Origin: Aliitabrizicola sp031408575
GTDB lineage: Bacteria; Pseudomonadota; Alphaproteobacteria; Rhodobacterales; Rhodobacteraceae
Assembly: GCA_031408575.1 (NCBI GenBank)
Contig: JANNWS010000208.1
Coordinates: 1-64,000, forward strand
Length of the DNA stretch: 64,000 bases
Direction of reading: 5' to 3'
Both the position numbers and the translations under genes were made by a program. The notes below the pieces were generated by a model, which was given only the letters and a program-made list of their open reading frames with translations, was not told the DNA's origin and searched no databases. Positions 8,151-16,348 of this stretch are shown here, piece by piece (positions within the stretch are counted from its first letter, which is position 1; every line of letters starts with the position of its first letter).

Positions 8151-8329
8151 ACAATGGATCGTGAATGCTGTGCGCACGGCAAGCGCAAGGGACCGCATTT
8201 GCAGACGATGTGCCGGGGCCAAGCTTCAGACGCGACGATCGGTGCGGCACCTGAGTTCGCCTGGAACGATGCAGGGGTTTTCCCCGAGACAGTTTAACCA
8301 GCGGCCAGAGGCCCAATGACGAGGATACC

Positions 8330-9334
8330 ATGACTGTCAGGTTCGGACTTTTAGGTGCGGGGCGCATCGGCAAGGTGCATGCGAGGGCCATCACCGGTGA
8401 CGCAGGGGCAACGCTGGTGGCCGTCGCAGACGCGTTTCCCGCCGCCGCCCAATCGATCGCCGACCAGTATGGCTGCGCCATCCGCAGTATAGACGACATA
8501 CTCGCGTCAAAAGACATCGACGCGGTGGTGATCTGCACCCCCACCGATACCCATGCCTACCTGATCGAGCAGTTCGCCCGTGCCGGCAAAGCGGTGTTTT
8601 GCGAAAAGCCGATCGATCTTAGTCTGTCTCGCGTAAAAGCCTGCCTCAAGGTCGTGCGCGACACGAAGGCCACGTTGATGGTGGGGTTCAACCGCCGCTT
8701 TGATCCGCATTTCATGGCGGTGCGTGCCGAGATCGACGCAGGCACTATCGGCGCTGTGGAACAGGTAACGATCACCTCGCGCGATCCCGGCGCGCCGCCG
8801 GCTGACTACATCACCCGCTCCGGCGGTATTTTCCGCGACATGACGATCCATGATTTCGACATGGCACGCTTTCTGCTAGGCGAAGAGATCGCAAACGTCA
8901 GCGCCGTGGCGTCGGTTCTGGTTGACCCGGAAATTGGCAAGCTGGGCGATTTCGACTCGGTCAGCGTGATCCTGACGACCGCGACGGGCAAGCAATGCAC
9001 CATTGGAAATTCGCGCCGCGCGACCTACGGCTATGACCAGCGGATCGAAGTGCATGGCTCGCTGGGGTCGGTCGCTGCCGAAAACCAGCGCCCAGTGTCG
9101 ATCGAGGTGGCGAATGCCAAAGGCTACACCCGCCCGCCGCTGCACGATTTCTTCATGACGCGCTATACCGAGGCCTATGCCGCGGAAATCGCTGCGTTCA
9201 TTGCGGCGGTCTCGGGTAAAAACACGGCAACGCCATCAGGCGAGGACGGACTGGCAGCACTTGCCCTGTCCGAAGCCGCCCTGAAATCGGTCGCGGAAAA
9301 GCGCAGTGTCGCGGTATCCGAAGTGATGGGCTGA
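8330..9334 (+). CDS. iolG: Inositol 2-dehydrogenase (Gfo/Idh/MocA family)
   Basis: The enzyme would oxidise myo-inositol to 2-keto-myo-inositol with NAD+ as the first step of inositol use. The 334-residue protein has the Rossmann motif GLLGAGRIGKVHA at residues 6-18, the family motif EKPIDLS (about 94-100), and the catalytic region GGIFRDMTIHDFDMARFL with the Asp-x-x-x-His pattern. ACGAGGATACC precedes the ATG. It stands alone: no iolB, iolC, iolD or iolE is nearby. A GGAA-N6-TTCC palindrome lies upstream. The closely related scyllo-inositol and rhizopine (MocA) dehydrogenases cannot be excluded. Confidence 0.8.
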   Translation: MTVRFGLLGAGRIGKVHARAITGDAGATLVAVADAFPAAAQSIADQYGCAIRSIDDILASKDIDAVVICTPTDTHAYLIEQFARAGKAVFCEKPIDLSLSRVKACLKVVRDTKATLMVGFNRRFDPHFMAVRAEIDAGTIGAVEQVTITSRDPGAPPADYITRSGGIFRDMTIHDFDMARFLLGEEIANVSAVASVLVDPEIGKLGDFDSVSVILTTATGKQCTIGNSRRATYGYDQRIEVHGSLGSVAAENQRPVSIEVANAKGYTRPPLHDFFMTRYTEAYAAEIAAFIAAVSGKNTATPSGEDGLAALALSEAALKSVAEKRSVAVSEVMG

Positions 9335-9391
9335 CACCTTTTCGTGGCGCGGCATGACCACCGTGCTACGCCGCATTCGCTGATCAAGCGG

Positions 9392-10102
9392 TCAGTTTGT
9401 CAGCAGGTGATAGTTGTTCTGCGTCGTGCCAAGGTTCGACACGGTGACGGTGAAATAGCCGTTCCACGCCGGAACCCAGTCGCAATGGGCCAAATCGCCC
9501 GGTCCGCTGTTCCGGCAGATTGTAACGCCGTTTTCGTCCGCGATCCCCAGATTCAGGTTTCCATCGCCGTCACCGATCACCGCCACTTCGGCCAGCACAC
9601 CGCCAAAAACGGCAAGCTGCCATATGTCTGCCTGTCCAGCGGCCAATTGGCTGACCGTCCGTCCGGCAGTGGTGCCGGGATCAGGCTCAATGCCCAATGC
9701 TGCGTCGATCTGGCCAAGCAGTGTCTCGTCATTCCCGGCCAGTTTGCGCGCGGCGTCAAGCATCGCGTCAGGTGACACCGGGCCGATCACTCCTGCCCCC
9801 CCGTCGACAGTCGCAAGCCCCTCAAGCTGTTGTGTTTGCTTTGGTCGATCAACCGCCGTCACGGTCACGTCGCGGGCCAGTCTGGCGGCAGCAAGCACAG
9901 CCATTGCATCTTTCTCGGCCAGACCCAGAACAAAAAGGCGATGTGCAAAGGCCAGTTGCGCCACCCCGCCCTGTGCCCCACCACCCCGAGTAGCAAGGTT
10001 CGGTCCGGTCTTGTCCTGTGCGGTGGCGGGGCTGGTCAGCACCGCCAAGGCGAGGGCAAGCGCCAATTTCCATGCCGTCATCGAATGCCCTTTCAGCCGC
10101 AT
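9392..10102 (-). CDS. Secreted hypothetical protein
   Basis: I do not recognise this 236-residue protein. An N-terminal signal peptide is clear (MTAWKLALALALAVLTSPATAQ, predicted cleavage after ATAQ), so it is likely periplasmic or secreted. The middle is Ala/Gly-rich and helical. The C-terminal third (FGGVLAEVAVIGDGDGNLNLGI to the end) looks beta-rich with a DGDGN loop and two Cys. AAGGAAA precedes the ATG at 10102; an inner ATG at 10081 is also possible. It converges with iolG and is divergent from argE. Confidence 0.6.
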   Translation of the reverse strand: MRLKGHSMTAWKLALALALAVLTSPATAQDKTGPNLATRGGGAQGGVAQLAFAHRLFVLGLAEKDAMAVLAAARLARDVTVTAVDRPKQTQQLEGLATVDGGAGVIGPVSPDAMLDAARKLAGNDETLLGQIDAALGIEPDPGTTAGRTVSQLAAGQADIWQLAVFGGVLAEVAVIGDGDGNLNLGIADENGVTICRNSGPGDLAHCDWVPAWNGYFTVTVSNLGTTQNNYHLLTN

Positions 10103-10228
10103 TACATTTTCCTTGTTTCACCCCGCACGCCGGTTGAAAAGCAGGATCGTCTGCATTGCCGGTTCGGTATCAGGGCTTTCGCCCGCACACCTTTTGCGGT
10201 TTGGTACAGTTGCTACAGGAAACACCAG

Positions 10229-11383
10229 ATGCAGACCCGTGAGATCCTCGACCGCCTGATCGCCTTTGAAACAGTAAGTGCGCTGCCGAACATCGCGTTG
10301 ATGGAATGGGTGCGTGACCTGCTGGCGGGCGTGGGTGTAAAGGCCGTGCTTATTCCCGATCCATCGGGTCAAAAGGCCAATCTTTACGCCACCATAGGCC
10401 TCGCTGACCGGCCCGGTGTCATGTTGTCGGGCCATACCGATGTCGTCCCGGTCGAGGGGCAGGCCTGGACCCGCCCACCGTTCCGGCTGACCGAAGGCGA
10501 CGGGCGCTACTACGGGCGGGGCGCCACCGATATGAAGGGGTTTGTCGCGTGCGCGCTGCGTGCGGCGATGGATGCAACCGACAGACCGCTGCGAACGCCT
10601 CTTCACCTTGCGCTGAGTTATGATGAAGAGTTGGGTTGCCTCGGTGTGCCGTCACTGATCGACATGCTGGCAGCGGCTCCGGTGCGGCCCGCGATGTGCA
10701 TTGTGGGTGAGCCTACGGGGATGCAGGTTGCCACCGGCCACAAGGGCAAGATCGCCCTACGCGCCACCTGCACAGGTCGCGAGGGGCATTCCGCGCTGGC
10801 CCCCTCGGCGCTGAATGCCCTGCACCTTGGGGCGGACTTTCTCAATTCCGTCCGTGCGTTGCAGGCCGAAGTCGCAACGACTGGCCGGCGGGATGGCGAC
10901 TATGACGTGCCTTATACCACCTTGCATGTGGGGAAAATGAACGGTGGGGTGCAGGTCAACATCGTGCCGAATGTCTGCACCCTTGATTTCGAAATCAGGA
11001 ACCTTGCCGGCGATGATCCACAAGTGCTGATCGACCGCCTGACCCGCGACGCGGCGGCAATTACCGCTCCCTTGAAGACCGAGTTCCCCGAGGCGGATGT
11101 CGTCGTCACGCGGCTTTGGGATTATCCCGGTCTTGGCACGCCGACCAACGCCCCCGTGGTCAATTTCGTGAAAAGTCTGACCGGCGCGAATGGCACGATG
11201 AAAGTCGCCTTCGGCACCGAGGGTGGGTTGTTCAGCACCCGCCTGGGCATCCCGACGGTAATCTGCGGACCGGGCAGCATGACGCAGGGTCACAAGCCGG
11301 ATGAATGGGTCAGCTTGGAACAGATCAGTCGCTGCGAGGCGATGCTGGCGGCGCTGCTGGACCGGTTGGAGGCCGGTATTTGA
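10229..11383 (+). CDS. argE: Acetylornithine deacetylase (M20 family)
   Basis: This 384-residue zinc amidohydrolase would remove the acetyl group from N-acetylornithine in arginine synthesis. Metal-binding motifs of family M20 are visible: GHTDVVP, GRGATDMKGF and DEELG (the catalytic/metal Glu pair). Its substrate loop GEPTGMQVATGHKGK matches the ArgE branch. The frame is open far upstream, but MQTREILDRLIAFETVS at 10229 after CAGGAAAC fits the family start. Other M20 deacylases such as succinyl-diaminopimelate desuccinylase are less likely. A weak translational link to the next gene is possible (67 bp gap). Confidence 0.82.
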   Translation: MQTREILDRLIAFETVSALPNIALMEWVRDLLAGVGVKAVLIPDPSGQKANLYATIGLADRPGVMLSGHTDVVPVEGQAWTRPPFRLTEGDGRYYGRGATDMKGFVACALRAAMDATDRPLRTPLHLALSYDEELGCLGVPSLIDMLAAAPVRPAMCIVGEPTGMQVATGHKGKIALRATCTGREGHSALAPSALNALHLGADFLNSVRALQAEVATTGRRDGDYDVPYTTLHVGKMNGGVQVNIVPNVCTLDFEIRNLAGDDPQVLIDRLTRDAAAITAPLKTEFPEADVVVTRLWDYPGLGTPTNAPVVNFVKSLTGANGTMKVAFGTEGGLFSTRLGIPTVICGPGSMTQGHKPDEWVSLEQISRCEAMLAALLDRLEAGI

Positions 11384-11450
11384 GGGTGTTTTCCGGCGTA
11401 TGGAAAGCGTATGGCAGCGAGATGGTTTACTTCCAGACGCATTCGTCCCC

Positions 11451-12506
11451 ATGCCACTGATCCTGACCAGCCTTTGCCAGGTGTTCGATCTTGGCTATGA
11501 CGATGTGATCGACGTGCGCGCGCCGGCCGAATGGGCCGAGGATCACATCCCCGGCGCCATCAGCCTGCCCGTTCTGGATGACGCGGAACGCGCCCGCGTC
11601 GGCACGATCTACAAACAGGAAAGCCCGTTCCGCGCCCGCAAGATCGGGGCGGCCCTGGTGGCGAAGAACGCCGCAAAACATCTGGAAGGTGCGCTTGCCG
11701 ACAAGCCGGGGGGCTGGCGGCCGCTGGTCTATTGCTGGCGGGGCGGGCAGCGGTCGGGGTCGTTCGCCTCGATCCTGTCGCAGATCGGTTGGCGGGTGGA
11801 CACGGTCGCGGGCGGTTACAAAAGCTACCGCACGCTTGTAGTTGGCGCTCTTTATGATGCGCCGGTTGTGTCGCCGGTGGTGGTGCTGGACGGCAATACC
11901 GGCACAGCAAAGACCGATCTGCTGGCACTGATCGCCCTGCGGGGGGTGCAGGTGATCGACCTTGAGGGGTTGGCGAACCACCGGGGATCGCTGTTCGGCG
12001 CAATGCCGGGCGGGCAACCGTCACAAAAGGCATTCGAGGGGCGTCTGGCACTGGCGCTGGCACGGCTCGATCCCGCGCGCCCCGTGGTGGTCGAGGCGGA
12101 GTCGAGCAAGATCGGTGATGTGCGGATGCCGCCCCGGTTGTGGCGCGCGATGGTCACTGCACGCCGGGTCCGCATCGACGCGCCGCTGGCCGCCCGCGCA
12201 GACTATCTTGCGCGGGCCTACGGCGATCTGACGGCGGATGCGGCAGGCTTGGCCGCGGTGATCGACCGGCTGCGCCAGATGCATGCAGCAGAAACGATCG
12301 ACCGCTGGCAGGCGATGGCTGCGACCGCGTCCTTTGCCCCCCTCGCGGCAGAATTGATGGCTCAGCATTATGACCCGCGCTATGCCAAGCAGCGCAGCCT
12401 GACCGACACGCCCGCTCCGCTGGTCCTGCAGACAGCGGCCCTCGCCCCCGCCGATCTGCCCGCCTTGGCCGATCGTCTGGTTGCCGAAGTTTTGCGGATC
12501 GCCTGA
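11451..12506 (+). CDS. mnmH: tRNA 2-selenouridine synthase
   Basis: Also called SelU or YbbB. It replaces sulfur by selenium in 2-thiouridine at tRNA wobble positions, using selenophosphate from SelD and geranyl-PP. The 351-residue protein has an N-terminal rhodanese domain with the catalytic loop YCWRGGQRSG (Cys95) and a C-terminal P-loop domain. The P-loop reads GNTGTAKT (148-155), where the usual Gly before Lys is Ala. I chose the ATG at 11451 because MPLILTSLCQVFD aligns with known starts; the frame is open further upstream. selD lies downstream in the opposite orientation, which supports the role. Confidence 0.9.
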   Translation: MPLILTSLCQVFDLGYDDVIDVRAPAEWAEDHIPGAISLPVLDDAERARVGTIYKQESPFRARKIGAALVAKNAAKHLEGALADKPGGWRPLVYCWRGGQRSGSFASILSQIGWRVDTVAGGYKSYRTLVVGALYDAPVVSPVVVLDGNTGTAKTDLLALIALRGVQVIDLEGLANHRGSLFGAMPGGQPSQKAFEGRLALALARLDPARPVVVEAESSKIGDVRMPPRLWRAMVTARRVRIDAPLAARADYLARAYGDLTADAAGLAAVIDRLRQMHAAETIDRWQAMAATASFAPLAAELMAQHYDPRYAKQRSLTDTPAPLVLQTAALAPADLPALADRLVAEVLRIA

Positions 12507-12522
12507 CGTCCTGCCGCGAGCA

Positions 12523-12560
12523 TTTTCTGTCTGAAAATATCCCTGCCGGAGGCTCCCGCC
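12523..12560. repeat. AAAATATCC-type intergenic repeat, copy 1
   Basis: TTTTCTGTCTGAAAATATCC followed by CTGCCGGAGG lies between the convergent mnmH and selD stops. It resembles the sequence at 14803-14841 and, in its core AAATATCCCCGCCGGAGG, the arm at 47155-47185. This is a dispersed intergenic unit, not coding. Confidence 0.55.
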
Positions 12561-12584
12561 CGTCCAACCCACGCAAGGTCCGGC

Positions 12585-14765
12585 TCACAGCACTGTCAGG
12601 AACGGCCCCCTCGCCGTGATCTGCCCGATGATCGCCGCTGTCTCACCCGCACCCTGCAACCGCGCCAGAAGTGCGGTGGCCTGATCGCCCGGCACAGCGG
12701 CCAGAAGCCCGCCTGCTGTTTGCGGATCGAACAGCAGCGCCGCCCGCGCGCTTTCAGAAAACGCCATGCGCGCCGCAACGGCCCGGTTTGCCGGCGCGAG
12801 AGACGAGGCATGGCCCGCCGCCGCAAGCGCCTCTGCCCCCGGCAAAACCGGAACATCGGTCAGCGTGATCTGCGCAGCACAGGCCGATGCGTCAAGCAGT
12901 TCCATCAGATGCCCGGCAAGGCCAAAGCCGGTCACATCGGTCATGGCCCGCGCCTGCGGCGCGAGGATCGCCGACGCCACGCCCAAAGGGCGGCACATCA
13001 TGGCAAAAGCGCCCGCCACCGCCTCGCCCAGCAGCATTTCCGGCAGCCGCGCGTTGGCCATTTCGGCGGCAAGGATCGTGCCGGTGCCAAGCGGTTTGGT
13101 CAGGATCAGGGCATCGCCCGGTAAAGCGCCGCCTTTTGTCACGATACGCCCGGCAATGCCGGTCACGGTGAAGCCGACCGTCAATTCGGCTCCGACCGAC
13201 GTGTGACCGCCCACGATATCGGCACCCGCCGCCCCGAACACATCCGCCGCCGCCGCCATGATTTCGTGCAGCGTTGCCGCCTGCATGGCGGGGGAAAGTC
13301 GCGGCAGTGTGACCTGCGCAAGGGCAACCTGCGGCGTGGCCCCCATCGCCCAGATGTCGCCCAACGCATGGACCGCGGTGATCCGGGCCAGCAGCCACGG
13401 ATCGGCGGTGAAGGCGCGCAGATGATCGGTCGTCATCACCTGCAGACCCCCGCCGTAGCGCAGCACCGCCGCGTCGTCGCCCGCACCGGAAAGTACGTCA
13501 TCACGGCGCGGGGCGGGCAATGTAGCAAGCGCCACCGCCAGATCCTGCGCCCCTACCTTGGCGCCGCATCCACCACAAAGCGGCACTTCGGCCATCGCCT
13601 CGGCCAGACCTGCGGCGCGCCGGCGGGGCAGGGCGGGTCGCGCCATGCGGGGGTAGAGGTCGAACTTTTCCATAAAAGCGCGGTCGATCCGGTCTTTCCA
13701 ACGCCACAGCACCGGCCCCTCCAGCCGCAGACCCCATTTGTCAGCGACCGCCCCCTTGTCGCCGGTGGAGACAAGTTTCAGGTAGTCGCGCTGCGGGCGG
13801 AAATTGCGCATCGCGCCGCCGGAAAGTGCAGCTTGCAGGTTGTGCAACAGCACCGGGGCCTGTCTTACCGCATAGACCCCGGCCTTCGGGCGCGGCGCAT
13901 GATCCATATGCGCGCAATCGCCAACGGCAAAGACCACGGGGTCACTGCTTTGCAGCGTCGCACCGACGGTCACATAACCGCGGGTCAGGGCAAGCCCGGT
14001 CGCGGTCAGCCAGCCGTGCGGTTGTGCGCCCGCCACCCCCAGCGTCAGGTCAGACGGCAAACTGGTACCGCGGGCGAGATGTACGGCATCTGCCTCAACC
14101 CGAACCACGTCGGCCCCTGTGATCAACTGCACCCCGAACCGGCCCAGATGCGCCAGCAGGGCGGCACGCGCGCCGGCCCCAACGCCTGGCAATGCGGCCC
14201 CCGCCCGCTCGACCAGCGTCACTGCGGGGGTTGCACCGGCGGCCCGCAGCCGGTGCGCGGTCGCCAGTGCAAGTTCCACACCGCCGGTTCCGGCCCCGAG
14301 GATGACGATATGCGGCGCAGGATTGCGCACTGCGAGAAACGTGTCCCAGCGTGCGGAATAGCTCCCCAGCGGCTTTGCCGCCACTGCATGCTCGGAAAAG
14401 CCGGGCAAGGCGCGCAGATCCGAAGTGATGCCGATATCCACCGAGGCGACATCGTAGGCGATAGGCGGGCGGCCCGCGACATGCACAAGGCGCCCCCCTC
14501 GGTCGATCCCGTCGACCCGGCCGAGGATCAGCCGCGCACCAGTGTGGCGGGTAAGGCGTACAAGGTCGATCATCATTTCATGGCGCGCGTAATGGCCCGC
14601 GACATAGCCCGGCAGCATCCCGGTATAGGGCGTGACCGGATCGGGGTTGATCACGGTCAGGCGCACCCCCGGCAAGGGGTTCATGCCCCACATCCGCAGC
14701 ACCAGCGCATGCGCATGACCGCCCCCGATCAGCACAAGGTCGCGGGTCAGGGGCAGGCTGTTCAT
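12585..14765 (-). CDS. selD: Selenide, water dikinase fused to FAD/NAD oxidoreductase
   Basis: SelD makes selenophosphate from selenide and ATP. This 726-residue protein is a fusion. Residues 1 to about 385 form a pyridine nucleotide-disulfide oxidoreductase like type II NADH dehydrogenase or sulfide:quinone reductase, with GGGHAHALVLRMWG (14-27), the second dinucleotide motif ILGAGTGGVELA (155-166) and FAVGDCAHM (279-287). Residues 395-726 form SelD with active-site CGGCGAKV (Cys400, Lys403), AGDDAAVL and GADIVGGHT. I chose MNSLPLTRDLVLIGGGH at 14765 as start. The N-terminal half may supply reduced selenium. The only selenium-using partner seen here is MnmH. Confidence 0.93.
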   Translation of the reverse strand: MNSLPLTRDLVLIGGGHAHALVLRMWGMNPLPGVRLTVINPDPVTPYTGMLPGYVAGHYARHEMMIDLVRLTRHTGARLILGRVDGIDRGGRLVHVAGRPPIAYDVASVDIGITSDLRALPGFSEHAVAAKPLGSYSARWDTFLAVRNPAPHIVILGAGTGGVELALATAHRLRAAGATPAVTLVERAGAALPGVGAGARAALLAHLGRFGVQLITGADVVRVEADAVHLARGTSLPSDLTLGVAGAQPHGWLTATGLALTRGYVTVGATLQSSDPVVFAVGDCAHMDHAPRPKAGVYAVRQAPVLLHNLQAALSGGAMRNFRPQRDYLKLVSTGDKGAVADKWGLRLEGPVLWRWKDRIDRAFMEKFDLYPRMARPALPRRRAAGLAEAMAEVPLCGGCGAKVGAQDLAVALATLPAPRRDDVLSGAGDDAAVLRYGGGLQVMTTDHLRAFTADPWLLARITAVHALGDIWAMGATPQVALAQVTLPRLSPAMQAATLHEIMAAAADVFGAAGADIVGGHTSVGAELTVGFTVTGIAGRIVTKGGALPGDALILTKPLGTGTILAAEMANARLPEMLLGEAVAGAFAMMCRPLGVASAILAPQARAMTDVTGFGLAGHLMELLDASACAAQITLTDVPVLPGAEALAAAGHASSLAPANRAVAARMAFSESARAALLFDPQTAGGLLAAVPGDQATALLARLQGAGETAAIIGQITARGPFLTVL

Positions 14766-14802
14766 GCGGCTCTCCGGGTGCGGGGATCGGCAGCACCGCA
14801 CC

Positions 14803-14841
14803 TTTTTCTGTCCAAAAATATCCTCCGGGGGTCCGGGGGTG
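14803..14841. repeat. AAAATATCC-type intergenic repeat, copy 2
   Basis: TTTTTCTGTCCAAAAATATCC followed by a G/C-rich stretch of TCCGGGGG repeats. It lies in the 220 bp between the divergent selD and rpoN starts. It shares its first 20 bases with 12523-12542 with few differences. Its position means it may overlap the selD promoter region. Confidence 0.55.
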
Positions 14842-14944
14842 GAAAACCCCGGGCGCACACCAATCGGGCCATCGCGACATTATCTGCCCCGCGCGGCAAA
14901 GACGAGGGGCGGTTGCGCCGAAACCCGCCACTGCCTAGGGTTGC

Positions 14945-14979
14945 GGCAGAGGGCAGAGGGCAGAGGGCAGAGGGCAGAG
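14945..14979 (+). repeat. Five tandem GGCAGAG heptamers before rpoN
   Basis: The 7-base unit GGCAGAG is repeated five times without error and ends six bases before the rpoN ATG at 14986. Each unit contains AGAGG, which is Shine-Dalgarno-like, so the array itself supplies the ribosome binding site. Tandem heptamers can change copy number by slippage. That would change the number of binding sites but not the reading frame from 14986. Confidence 0.9.
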
Positions 14980-14985
14980 GGCGGC

Positions 14986-16266
14986 ATGGCGCGGCAAGGC
15001 ATCGGTCTTCGGCAAAGCCAGCGGCTGCAACTGAACCTCGGTTTGCAGGCGTCGATCCGGCTGTTGCGGATGGATGCGGGCGGGCTCACGCGGTTTCTGG
15101 AAGAGCAGGCGGCACGAAATCCGTTTCTGGTGGTGGAACAGGCCCCGGTGCTGCCCGCCGTCTGGCTGCCGCGCTGGAGCATCGCCTTTGCCGAGGCGCG
15201 GGGCGGTACTGAGGCCCCCGACGTGGCCGGCCCCGGCCCCAGCCTGATGTCCCATGTATTGGCCCAGATCGATACGCTGACCCGGTCGCCACGCGAGCGT
15301 CAGATCGCACTTGTGCTGGCCGAAGCGCTGGAGCCTTCGGGTTGGCTGGGCGTGCCGTTACGCGATCTGGCGCGGCAGGCGGGTTGCGCCGAAGGCGATG
15401 CCAAAGCGGTGCTGATGCGGCTGCAGGAGATCGAGCCGACCGGGCTTTTTGCACGATCTTTGGCCGAATGTCTGCGGCTGCAGGCCGCCGAGGCGGGGCG
15501 GCTGGACGCGGTGATGGCGGGGCTGCTGGATCACCTTGACATGGTTGCGGCGGGTGAATTCGGGCGGTTGGCCGCACTCTGCGGTGTGACCGAGGCCGAA
15601 ATTGTCGCTCGGTTAAGGGTGATCCGCAGCTTTGACCCAAAACCGGGGGCGCAATTCGACCCCGGTGCGGTAGACATGCGCGAGCCGGATCTGGTGGTCA
15701 CGAAATCGCCGCAGGGCTGGGATGTGCAACTGAACCGCTCGGCCTTGCCGGCGCTGTCGGTGCGCCGCCCGGAAGGTCGGTTGCAGGCCGAGGCCGAGCG
15801 TGCCGCACTGGCCGAAGCGCTGGGGTTGCGGCGGATGGTGGAGCGGCGCAACACCACGCTGCTGCGCGTCGCGCGCGAGGTGCTGGCGCGGCAGGTGGAT
15901 GCGCTGCGGGCGGGGCTTGGCATGCTGGTACCGCTGACGCTGGCGGATGTTGCGGGCGCGCTCGATCTGCATGAAAGCACGGTCAGCCGGGTGGTGGCGG
16001 GGGTCAGTGTGGCCACCCCGCTTGGCACCTGGCGGCTGAAAGCGCTGTTCGGTCCGCAGGTCGGCGATCGGTCGGCGGCGGCGATCCGCGCCGAGATAGC
16101 GCGGCTTGTCTCGGCTGAAGATCCCGCAGCACCCCTGACCGATCAGGCACTGACCGAGGCGATGGTGGCCGCAGGGCGCGACGTGGCGCGGCGCACGGTG
16201 GCCAAGTATCGCGAGATGTTGCGTATTCCGACCGCAGGCGTGCGCCGCCGCCAGTGGCGACGCTGA
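14986..16266 (+). CDS. rpoN: RNA polymerase sigma-54 factor
   Basis: Sigma-54 directs RNA polymerase to -24/-12 promoters and needs an AAA+ activator. The 426-residue protein starts with the activator-interacting region I (LRQSQRLQLNLGLQASIRLL, Gln-rich as usual). It has a short region II, the core-binding region, a helix-turn-helix (DVAGALDLHESTVSRVV) and the RpoN box RRTVAKYRE near the end. At 426 residues it is shorter than the E. coli factor (477), as in Rhodobacter. The translation start lies directly after five GGCAGAG repeats. No activator gene is adjacent. Confidence 0.93.
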   Translation: MARQGIGLRQSQRLQLNLGLQASIRLLRMDAGGLTRFLEEQAARNPFLVVEQAPVLPAVWLPRWSIAFAEARGGTEAPDVAGPGPSLMSHVLAQIDTLTRSPRERQIALVLAEALEPSGWLGVPLRDLARQAGCAEGDAKAVLMRLQEIEPTGLFARSLAECLRLQAAEAGRLDAVMAGLLDHLDMVAAGEFGRLAALCGVTEAEIVARLRVIRSFDPKPGAQFDPGAVDMREPDLVVTKSPQGWDVQLNRSALPALSVRRPEGRLQAEAERAALAEALGLRRMVERRNTTLLRVAREVLARQVDALRAGLGMLVPLTLADVAGALDLHESTVSRVVAGVSVATPLGTWRLKALFGPQVGDRSAAAIRAEIARLVSAEDPAAPLTDQALTEAMVAAGRDVARRTVAKYREMLRIPTAGVRRRQWRR

Positions 16267-16348
16267 GCGACACCAACGGTCGCATTGGGGCATGACCTTC
16301 GCCGTCGTTCGGCTTAGGCCGGACGGCGGAACGGGCAAGGGGCGGGAC

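Noticed and set aside
13203..15212. 669-codon plus-strand ORF
   Set aside because: It is antisense to selD, with a composition (His, Arg, Gln-rich) typical of GC-rich shadow frames; selD has clear motifs.
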